From Conexibacter sp. (GTDB lineage: Bacteria; Actinomycetota; Thermoleophilia; Solirubrobacterales; Solirubrobacteraceae): a stretch of 5,661 nt of DNA. Below the pieces are notes generated by a model, which was not told the DNA's origin, made no database searches, and worked only from the letters and a program-made list of their open reading frames with translations. Location: contig JAOPZP010000240.1 of assembly GCA_025964055.1 (NCBI GenBank), forward strand, positions 1 through 5,661, in the 5' to 3' direction. Both the position numbers and the translations under genes were made by a program. Below are positions 1-5,422 of this stretch, piece by piece (the first letter of the stretch is position 1; each line of letters opens with the position of its first letter).

Positions 1-449
1 AGCGCGAAGACCTGCGCGAGCTTGGGCATGTGCGTGCCGGGCACGGCCTGCTGCGTCGGCACGAACGGATCGCCCGCCGGGGCGTGGCGGGTGCCGCAGT
101 CCAGCGTGCGCAGCTGGGCGTAGGTCAGCTCGTGGATGAGCTTGCCGACGTACGGATAGGCGGGGTCGCCGGCCTTCGCGGGCGCGGTGTCGCGGCACTC
201 CAGCGACGAGATGCGCCGCTCGTGGCTGACGACGACGATGCCGTCGCGCGTGACGCCGGTGTCGAGCTCCAGGGTCGTGACGCCGAGCCTGAGCGCGTTG
301 CCGAAGGAGGCCAGCGTGTTCTCCGGGCGCAGGCCGCGACCGCCGCGATGCGCCTCGAGGTCGAAGGTCCCGGCGCCTTGGGCGGGCGCGGCGCTGGTGA
401 GCGCCGCGACGGCCAGGCCGGCGGCGATGGCTTTGGTGGACCGGTGCAT
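1..449 (-). CDS. Secreted glycerophosphodiester phosphodiesterase (GDPD family), 3' end beyond the window
   Basis: Hydrolyses glycerophosphodiesters to glycerol-3-phosphate and an alcohol, and probably acts outside the cytoplasm to scavenge lipid head groups. The minus strand gives 149 codons from ATG at 449 to the window edge. Residues 1-27 form a signal peptide: a short basic start (HRSTK), an alanine/leucine core, and Ala-rich cleavage sites near 23-26. The mature part opens with the GDPD signature AHRGGRGLRPENT (33-45), then LELD (60-63) and VVVSHE (72-77). H34, E61, D63 and H76 have the family spacing for the catalytic histidines and metal-binding acids. The segment HMPKLAQVFAL at the edge matches the usual P-x-L-x-E/Q-V-F/L block that precedes the next metal-ligand region. 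The remaining half or more of the barrel is missing only because the window ends. A GAGGAA ribosome site lies 5 nt before the ATG, which supports this start. The gene diverges from the propeller gene. The family is clear; the exact substrate is not known. Confidence 0.93.
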   Translation of the reverse strand, partial: MHRSTKAIAAGLAVAALTSAAPAQGAGTFDLEAHRGGRGLRPENTLASFGNALRLGVTTLELDTGVTRDGIVVVSHERRISSLECRDTAPAKAGDPAYPYVGKLIHELTYAQLRTLDCGTRHAPAGDPFVPTQQAVPGTHMPKLAQVFA

Positions 450-454
450 GTGCG

Positions 455-460
455 TTCCTC
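455..460 (-). promoter_or_regulatory. Ribosome binding site of the GDPD gene
   Basis: On the minus strand GAGGAA sits 5 nt before the ATG at 449, a good Shine-Dalgarno match at normal spacing. It fixes the start of the GDPD gene just before its signal peptide. It contrasts with the propeller and Lrp genes in this window, which lack such a site and look leaderless. Confidence 0.7.
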
Positions 461-556
461 GCTGTCGCTGTGATGGACGCCTCGCATCCTTCGGCGCGAC
501 GCCGCCCATCCGGTGACCGCCCGGTTGCGCAGGCGTGAACGGTCGGTGACGAGGAG

Positions 557-562
557 TAGCCT
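557..562 (+). promoter_or_regulatory. Putative -10 element (TAGCCT) of a leaderless promoter for the propeller gene
   Basis: TAGCCT fits the TAnnnT form of an actinobacterial -10 box. Exactly 7 nt separate it from the GTG at 570, so transcription would begin at or next to the start codon. The same motif, in the longer form TAG-C/T-CTCGG, precedes the Lrp-family gene at 3836 with the same 7-nt spacing. No clear -35 hexamer is visible. GAGGAG at 551-556 is 13 nt from the GTG, which is long for a Shine-Dalgarno site. The sequence match is seen directly; promoter function is inferred. Confidence 0.5.
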
Positions 563-569
563 CGGCGGC

Positions 570-2498
570 GTGCTGCGGCCTTCGGTCTGGTCAACGTTCT
601 CCATCGCGCTCATCGCGAGCGTCGGCGTCGCCTCCGGCGCGTCTGCCGCGAAGCGTCCAGCGGCGCACGCGCGCCTGGTCGCGTTCGACTCCTGCCGCGC
701 GCTCGTCGGCTATGCGCACGCCAACGCGGCGCGGGCCGGTGGCCCCGGCGTGCCGATGCGCGTGCTCGGCGCTGCGCCCGAGGAGCTCGCGCGGCCGGTG
801 CCGGCGAGCGCGAAGGGGCCGGCCGTCCAGAACGACGCGTCGGCGGTCGCCGCGCCTGCGCCGGACGGCGCGACGACGTTCTCGGGCACGAACGTCCAGG
901 AGGCGGGCATCGACGAGCCCGACGTCGTCAAGACGGACGGCACGCACGTGATCGTGGCCGCCTCCGGGCTGCTGCGCGTCATCGACGTCACCGGCGACGC
1001 GCCCCGCCTCGTCGGCACCCTCCCGCTCGACGGAGCCGCCGGGGGCTCCACCGCCCACCAGCTTCTGCTGCGCGGGACGCGCGCGCTCGTGCTCTCCACC
1101 GTCTCCGCGCCCGGCGACATCACGCCGGTCGGCGTCGCGACGCCGCGCCAGGTCGCCAAGATCGCTCCGGGCACGTCGAAGACCGTGCTGACCGAGGTGG
1201 ACCTGACCGACCCGGCGGCGCCCGAGGTCGCGCGCACGATGGAGCTCGACGGCCAGTACGTCGACGCGCGGATGGTCGGCGGCACCGTGCGCGTGGTGGT
1301 CAGCTCGACGCCGCAGGCCGCCGGCGCGCAGCCGCTGACGCGCGCGAAGCTACGCACCTTCGTGCCGGCCACGACGATCCGCAGCCGCATCTCGGGCCGG
1401 ACGTTCCGCCGCGGGGTCGTGCCCTGCGACGGCGTCCGCCGTCCCGAGGCCTTCTCCGGCCTCGGCCTGCTCACGGTCCTGACCGTCGACCTCGACCGCG
1501 GGCTCTACGACGTCGACCGCGACGCGGTGATGGCCGGCGCCGAGACGGTCTACGGCTCGGGCGCGAGCCTCTACGTCGCCAGCCGCCGGTGGGTGCCCGG
1601 GCTGGCCGACGCGACCGACGTGCCGGCCGGCACGCGGACCGAGATCCATCGCTTCGACGCCTCGCAGCCGGGAGCGACGACCTACGCCGGCTCGGGCACG
1701 GTGCCCGGGTTCGTGCTCAACCAGTTCGCGTTGTCGGAGCAGGACGGCGCGCTGCGGGTGGCCTCCACCGACGAGCCCGCGTGGCTGCCGGAGGGCCGCG
1801 CGCCGACGCCGGCGCAGAGCTTCGTCACCGTGCTGCGGCCGCAGGGCGGCGGCCTGGTACAGGTCGGTCAGGTCGGCGGCCTCGGCCACGGGCAGCGCAT
1901 CTTCGGGGTGCGCTTCGCGGGCACCACCGGCTACGTCGTGACGTTCCGCCAGACCGATCCCCTCTACACGCTCGACCTCTCGGCGCCGGCGGCGCCGCGC
2001 GTGGTCGGCGAGTTGGAGATCCCCGGCTACTCGGCCTACCTGCACCCGATCGGCGACGGGCTGCTGCTGGGCATCGGCCAGGAGGCCGACGCCGGCGGGC
2101 GGACGGTCGGCACGCAGGTCTCGCTCTTCGACGTGTCCGATCTGGCGCACCCCAAGCGGATCCAGCACGTCGTCTACGGCAACGGCAGCTCGGACGCCGA
2201 GTTCGACCCCCACGCCTTCCTCTGGTGGGCGCCGGCCGGCACGGCGGTCCTGCCGTTGCAGACCTACGACCCGTCCGGCGACCCCGCGAAGGGCTTCACC
2301 GGTGCGATCGGCCTGCACATCGACGCCCAGGGGATCGGCGAGGTGGGCCGCGTCGTGCACGGCACGGGCGCCGACGTCGCGCCGGTCGCCCGCTCGCTCG
2401 TGGTGGGCGACCGGCTCTACACCTTGTCCTACCTGGGACTGCAGGCGAGCCGGCTCGACACGCTCGCGCCGGTCGCGTTCGTCCCCTTCGCCCCGTAG
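570..2498 (+). CDS. Secreted beta-propeller domain protein (COG4880 / Beta_propel family)
   Basis: An exported protein of 642 residues with no known enzymatic role, probably a cell-surface or extracellular binding or scaffold protein. From GTG 570 the N-terminus is a textbook signal peptide: a short basic start, hydrophobic residues 10-24, and the cleavage motif ASA at 24-26. The family signature SGTNVQEAGIDEPDVVKTDG occupies residues 105-124. Propeller strands with a hydrophobic-D-x-x-x-x-x-P pattern recur at about 137-149, 210-220, 468-480 and 519-530. The block DPLYTLDLSAP followed by GELEIPGYSAYLHP (about 463-493) is also characteristic of the family. The mature protein has only two cysteines, C42 and C286, which could form a disulfide outside the cell. 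The start could instead be GTG 513, which adds 19 Arg-rich residues (RLRRRERS). I prefer 570 because of the compact signal peptide and the -10 box 7 nt upstream. The family is sure; the role is not known. Confidence 0.9.
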   Translation: MLRPSVWSTFSIALIASVGVASGASAAKRPAAHARLVAFDSCRALVGYAHANAARAGGPGVPMRVLGAAPEELARPVPASAKGPAVQNDASAVAAPAPDGATTFSGTNVQEAGIDEPDVVKTDGTHVIVAASGLLRVIDVTGDAPRLVGTLPLDGAAGGSTAHQLLLRGTRALVLSTVSAPGDITPVGVATPRQVAKIAPGTSKTVLTEVDLTDPAAPEVARTMELDGQYVDARMVGGTVRVVVSSTPQAAGAQPLTRAKLRTFVPATTIRSRISGRTFRRGVVPCDGVRRPEAFSGLGLLTVLTVDLDRGLYDVDRDAVMAGAETVYGSGASLYVASRRWVPGLADATDVPAGTRTEIHRFDASQPGATTYAGSGTVPGFVLNQFALSEQDGALRVASTDEPAWLPEGRAPTPAQSFVTVLRPQGGGLVQVGQVGGLGHGQRIFGVRFAGTTGYVVTFRQTDPLYTLDLSAPAAPRVVGELEIPGYSAYLHPIGDGLLLGIGQEADAGGRTVGTQVSLFDVSDLAHPKRIQHVVYGNGSSDAEFDPHAFLWWAPAGTAVLPLQTYDPSGDPAKGFTGAIGLHIDAQGIGEVGRVVHGTGADVAPVARSLVVGDRLYTLSYLGLQASRLDTLAPVAFVPFAP

Positions 2499-2545
2499 GC
2501 GGACCATCGAGATTGGACCTGGCGGGGGCGGGCACACCGCTAGTC

Positions 2546-2941
2546 ATGGCGCCCGAACCCGGACGCTGGACGGTGCCGGCGACCGCGGAGCAGATCGCCG
2601 TCCTGCGCAGCGAGGTGACGCAATACGCCCAGGAGGTGGGCGTCGCCGACGGCCGCCTCGGGGACGTGCGCCTCGCCGTGTCGGAGGCCGCGACCAACGC
2701 GGTGCTCCACGCCTACCGCGACCGCGAGCCCGGCCAGATCCGCGTCCACGCCAACGTGCTGGACGACGGCTACCTCTGCATCGTCGTCGAGGACGACGGC
2801 TTCGGCCCGCTCCCGCGCCCCGACTCACCCGGCCTGGGGCTGGGCCTGCCGACGATCGCCTCGGTCGCCGATGCGGTCGAGCTCTCCGCCGGTGCGGCGA
2901 GCGGCGCTCGCCTGAGCATGCGATTCACCACCGGCGGCTGA
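2546..2941 (+). CDS. RsbW/SpoIIAB-like anti-sigma serine/threonine kinase, ATP-binding protein
   Basis: A cytoplasmic 131-residue GHKL ATPase domain of the kind that sequesters alternative sigma factors or phosphorylates STAS anti-sigma antagonists. It is about the usual length for a stand-alone family member. The N-box is LAVSEAATNAVLHAY (43-57), with E47 and N51 as the expected catalytic base and Mg-binding Asn. The G1 box is EDDGFGP (82-88), and the G2 region is GLGLGLPTI (96-104). A strand near SGARLSMRF (119-127) closes the fold. The ATG at 2546 lies 47 bp after the propeller stop, with no good Shine-Dalgarno site. The frame is open far upstream, but that is a shadow within the propeller gene. 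GTG 2573 is in frame but would remove the first beta strand. The last 38 codons and stop are overlapped antisense by the EamA gene. No sigma factor or STAS partner is in the window, so its target is unknown. It may be co-transcribed with the propeller gene. Confidence 0.88.
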   Translation: MAPEPGRWTVPATAEQIAVLRSEVTQYAQEVGVADGRLGDVRLAVSEAATNAVLHAYRDREPGQIRVHANVLDDGYLCIVVEDDGFGPLPRPDSPGLGLGLPTIASVADAVELSAGAASGARLSMRFTTGG

Positions 2942-3781
2942 GCCCTCGCCCCGCTCGCGGTGCAGCGCCACGCCGGCTGCGACGCACGCGATGCCGGCAA
3001 CCTCGCGCAGCGACGGGACCTGCGCGAGGACGACGATCCCGATGACGGTGGCGATCGCCGGCAGGAGCGAGACCATCAGGCTGTAGGTCGCGCGCGGCAG
3101 CCGGGTCAGGGTGAGCTGGTCGCAGACGTAGGGGATGACCGAGGAGCTGAGCCCGACGCCGACGCCGGCCAGCAGCGCGGTCCGATCGCCGAGCGCGGGC
3201 AGCGCCGCCCAGCCCGCCAGCGGCGTGACCACGACCGCGGCGACCAGCATGGCGGCGCCGAGGCCGTCGATGCCGTCGAGCTGCGGTCGCTTGGCGACGC
3301 GGTCGGCCAGCACGATGTAGGTGGCGAACAGCGCGGCGTTGGCGAACGCGAGGCCGAGGACGAGCGCACCGCCCGCCAGGTGGACGCCCGTCAGGGCGTA
3401 CACGCCGGCGACCGCCAGGGCGAGCGCGGCGAGGTTGCGGCGCGACCGCGCGCCGGCGGCGGCCAGCGCGATCACCGGCAGGAACTCGATCGCGGCGACG
3501 GTGGCCAGCGGCAGCCGGTCGATCGCCAGGTAGAAGCAGCAGTTCATCAGCGCGAGGCACGACCCCCAGGCGATGAGCAGCCGGCGGCCTTCGCGGTCGA
3601 GCGCACCGACGGCCCGCCATGGTCGCCGCCACGCCGCGAACACCAGCGCGGCGACGACGATCCGCAGCCACGCCACGCCGAGCACGTCGACGCGCGCGAA
3701 GAGCAGCACGGCGAACGCGGGGCCGAGGTAGTGGAACACGGCGCTGACGGCGAAGAAGGCGTGGGGTGGAGGGCGGCGCAC
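2825..3781 (-). CDS. EamA/DMT-superfamily exporter, RhtA-like (probable amino-acid or metabolite efflux)
   Basis: An inner-membrane transporter of 318 residues made of two EamA repeats, with about ten hydrophobic helices. Repeat 1 has LMNCCFYLAIDRLPLATVAAI (about 78-98). Repeat 2 has SSSVIPYVCDQLTLTRLP (about 212-229) followed by SLMVSLLPAIATVIG (234-248), which resembles the corresponding region of E. coli RhtA, a threonine/homoserine exporter. The divergent Lrp/AsnC-family gene supports an amino-acid-related substrate, but the substrate itself is inferred. The start is uncertain. GTG 3781 begins VRRPPPHAFF just before helix 1; GTG 3787 adds two residues. ATG 3850 adds a non-hydrophobic 23-residue leader and would overlap the Lrp start codon. 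The membrane core ends near GVALHRERGEG (about 270-280). Residues 281-318 are a hydrophilic Arg/Gln/Gly/Ala-rich tail encoded entirely antisense to the end of the ATPase gene, a striking overlap for a transporter whose relatives normally end just after the last helix. Confidence 0.88.
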   Translation of the reverse strand: MRRPPPHAFFAVSAVFHYLGPAFAVLLFARVDVLGVAWLRIVVAALVFAAWRRPWRAVGALDREGRRLLIAWGSCLALMNCCFYLAIDRLPLATVAAIEFLPVIALAAAGARSRRNLAALALAVAGVYALTGVHLAGGALVLGLAFANAALFATYIVLADRVAKRPQLDGIDGLGAAMLVAAVVVTPLAGWAALPALGDRTALLAGVGVGLSSSVIPYVCDQLTLTRLPRATYSLMVSLLPAIATVIGIVVLAQVPSLREVAGIACVAAGVALHRERGEGSAAGGESHAQASAARRTGGELDRIGDRGDRRQAQPQAG

Positions 3782-3783
3782 GA

Positions 3784-3799
3784 GCACGGTGAACTGTGC
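3784..3799. promoter_or_regulatory. Candidate Lrp-type operator (imperfect 16-bp palindrome)
   Basis: GCACGGTGAACTGTGC pairs at six of eight symmetric positions (outer arms GCAC/GTGC, inner GT/AC). It lies at the exporter's start codons in the divergent exporter/regulator region. Lrp/AsnC proteins typically bind imperfect palindromes of about 15 bp, often in the promoter of an adjacent target. Short palindromes arise easily in GC-rich DNA, so this is only a candidate. Confidence 0.28.
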
Positions 3800-3835
3800 C
3801 GCTCGCCGCGGCTGGGCGCCAGGGACGATCGACGG

Positions 3836-3841
3836 TAGTCT
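3836..3841 (+). promoter_or_regulatory. Putative -10 element (TAGTCT) of a leaderless promoter for the Lrp-family gene
   Basis: TAGTCT matches TAnnnT and lies exactly 7 nt before the ATG at 3849, which would put the transcript start at the start codon. No Shine-Dalgarno sequence is visible. The surrounding TAGTCTCGG differs by one base from TAGCCTCGG upstream of the propeller gene at the same spacing, which strengthens the case that both are real promoter elements. No confident -35 box is seen. Confidence 0.52.
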
Positions 3842-3848
3842 CGGTCCC

Positions 3849-4343
3849 ATGGCAGTGATTCAAAGGTCCAGCGCACCCGCGGCCGTCGTTGCGCTCGACG
3901 AGACGGATCGGCGCCTGCTGATCGAGTTGCAGGGCGACGCCCGCCTCAGCCTCGCGGAGCTGGGCCGCCGGGTCGGCCTCTCGGCGCCCGCGGTGGCCGA
4001 GCGCGTGCGGCGCCTGACCGAGGAGGGGGTGATCCGCGGGTTCCGCACCGACATCGACCCGCGGGCGCTCGGCTACGCGCTGAGCGCGATCGTGCGGGTG
4101 CGCCCGGCGCCGCGGCAGCTGCAGAAGGTCGCCGAGCTGGCGCGCGCCACCGCCGAGGTGGTCGAGTGCCATCGCATCACCGGTGAGGACTGCTTCTTCC
4201 TCAAGGCGCACGTCCGCGACGTCGAGCACCTCGAGGACGTCATCGACCGCTTCACGGTCTTCGGGCAGACGACGACGTCGGTGATGCAGACCTCGCCGGT
4301 GCCGCTGCGCGGCGTGGCCGTCGAGCTCGACCAACCCATCTAG
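3849..4343 (+). CDS. Lrp/AsnC-family transcriptional regulator
   Basis: A 164-residue DNA-binding regulator, the usual length for the family, that probably responds to an amino acid and controls the neighbouring exporter. After a short variable start, LDETDRRLLIELQGDARLSL (16-35) is the standard family opening. The helix-turn-helix follows, with AELGRRVGLSAPAVAERVRRL (about 36-56) and the wing EEGVIRGFRTDID (58-70). The C-terminal ligand-sensing and oligomerisation domain (about 74-155) includes ALGYALSAIVRVRP, a central ECHRITGEDCFFLKAHV block (106-122) matching the usual TGxxDxxLxV motif, and TTSVMQTSPVPL (142-153). The ATG at 3849 is chosen because of the -10 box 7 nt upstream and the family-like N-terminus; an in-frame ATG at 3789 would add 20 unrelated residues. 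It is divergent from the EamA exporter, the classical arrangement for an Lrp-type local regulator, and it shares a CTAG stop overlap with the AbrB gene. Confidence 0.94.
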   Translation: MAVIQRSSAPAAVVALDETDRRLLIELQGDARLSLAELGRRVGLSAPAVAERVRRLTEEGVIRGFRTDIDPRALGYALSAIVRVRPAPRQLQKVAELARATAEVVECHRITGEDCFFLKAHVRDVEHLEDVIDRFTVFGQTTTSVMQTSPVPLRGVAVELDQPI

Positions 4344-5422
4344 CGCACGGGGGCGGGCACGGGCGGCGGCGGCGGGCGACGCTCGCCGCCGACCAGCCGC
4401 CGCACCGCGATCGGCGCCAGCAGGACCATCACCACGAGCCGCAGTCCCTGCACGGCGATGATGAACGTGGTGTTGGCTCCCGCGCCGACGGCCACGGCGA
4501 TCACCGCGTACAGGCCCCCGGGCGTCGTCGCGAGGTAGGCGTCCAGCAGCGAGACCGAGGTCGTGGCCTCCAGCAGGACGGCGAGCCCGAAGCAGGCGAC
4601 GAGCAGGACCACGACGCTGAGCAGCACGGGGCCGAGCAGGCGGCCGGTCTGCTTGACGGTCTCCACGGTGAAGCCCAGGCCGACCTGCAGGCCGATGACC
4701 GCGAACGCCGCGTTCTGGATCGCCGCCGGGACGACGAACCACCCCGCGGGAGCGCTGAGCGTCACGGCGCCGGCGAGGATCATCGGTCCCAGCAGCGCGC
4801 CGGCGGGCAGGCGGACCAGCCGCCCGGCGACGGCGCCCGCGACGGCCAGCCCGGCGGTCACCAGCCAGTCGCGCGGCGTGCCGAGCAGGGGGACTCCCGC
4901 GGGTGCGCCGGCGTCGCCGTGGTGGCCGGGGAACGCGAGCGCGACGAGGATCGGCGTCAGCAGCACGACGATCAGCACGCGCACGTACTGCATGAACGCG
5001 ACCAGCCGGTCGTCGCCGCCCAGCTCGCGGGCCATCGTCACGATGCCCGACGCGCCGCCGGCGACCATGCCGAGCGCGGCGGTCGGGCGGTCGAGCTCGG
5101 TCACCCGCGCCATGACGACGCCGGCGCCGAGGCTCACGGCGAGCGTCGCGGCGCTCACGAGCGTGACCGGCAGCCAGTCGTCGCCCAGCGCGCTGAGCGA
5201 CGACGACTGCAGGTAGGCGCCGAGTGCGACGCCGGTGGCCGCCTGCGCTGCGGTGAACGCCGCGGGCCTGATCTCCAGCTCCGCGGGGCGCAGCAGGGCG
5301 GCCGCGAGGCCGACCAGCAGCGCGCCGAACAGGAACGGCGAGGGCAGTGACGCGGCATCGAACGCGAGCCCGGCCAGCAGCGTCGCCGCGCCGAGCGCCG
5401 TCCACCGCGCAGCGGGCCTCAC
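4340..5422 (-). CDS. AbrB-duplication family membrane protein (often misnamed ammonia monooxygenase)
   Basis: A polytopic membrane protein of 360 residues from the AbrB_dup family, thought to be a permease; its substrate is not established. The family's internal duplication can be read directly. LPSPFLFGALL (26-36) is repeated as LPAGALLGPMIL (205-216). GGASGIVTMAR and QYVRVLIVVLLTPIL (about 122-158) are repeated as GGLYAVIAVAV and QGLRLVVMVLLAPIA (about 302-339). Other segments are typical long hydrophobic helices, and the C-terminus is a proline-rich tail (PPPPPVPAPVR). GTG 5422 is taken as the start because it overlaps the upstream TGA as GTGA and begins just before helix 1. Another possible start at 5506 would overlap the methyltransferase gene by 88 bp and add an Arg/Pro-rich leader. 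The gene is almost certainly co-transcribed with, and translationally coupled to, the upstream CFA-type methyltransferase. The name AbrB here does not imply the DNA-binding AbrB transition regulator. Confidence 0.9.
   Translation of the reverse strand: MRPAARWTALGAATLLAGLAFDAASLPSPFLFGALLVGLAAALLRPAELEIRPAAFTAAQAATGVALGAYLQSSSLSALGDDWLPVTLVSAATLAVSLGAGVVMARVTELDRPTAALGMVAGGASGIVTMARELGGDDRLVAFMQYVRVLIVVLLTPILVALAFPGHHGDAGAPAGVPLLGTPRDWLVTAGLAVAGAVAGRLVRLPAGALLGPMILAGAVTLSAPAGWFVVPAAIQNAAFAVIGLQVGLGFTVETVKQTGRLLGPVLLSVVVLLVACFGLAVLLEATTSVSLLDAYLATTPGGLYAVIAVAVGAGANTTFIIAVQGLRLVVMVLLAPIAVRRLVGGERRPPPPPVPAPVR

Noticed and set aside
513..569. GTG 513 as the propeller start, giving an Arg-rich leader that might be a Tat signal
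   Set aside because: There is no twin-arginine consensus with the needed hydrophobic residue after it, and the -10-like TAGCCT would then lie inside the gene. It remains possible but less likely.
1350..2537. A 395-codon minus-strand frame opposite the propeller gene
   Set aside because: Its composition is dominated by Arg, Gly, Val and Ala with no motif, and it is the antisense mirror of a strongly supported gene.
1589..2545. The ATPase frame is open for about 950 bases upstream, which could suggest a 450-residue fusion protein
   Set aside because: The upstream part is an Arg-rich shadow of the propeller gene with no domain, while the ATPase motifs begin right after ATG 2546 at normal family length.
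2541..2546. TAGTCA just before the ATPase ATG as a third copy of the leaderless -10 motif
   Set aside because: It overlaps the start codon, so it cannot drive a transcript containing ATG 2546, and no suitable start exists 7 nt downstream of it.
3782..3850. ATG at 3850 as the exporter start, making its start codon overlap the regulator ATG within CATG
   Set aside because: It would add a 23-residue non-hydrophobic leader absent from the family pattern and erase the divergent intergenic region. GTG 3781 or 3787 sits just before helix 1.
4371..4390. A GC-rich hairpin (GGCGGGCGA, 3-base loop, TCGCCGCC) just after the regulator stop, as a possible terminator
   Set aside because: It has a bulge and no T-tract, and it lies inside the AbrB-family coding region where Arg/Gly/Pro codons produce such repeats by chance.
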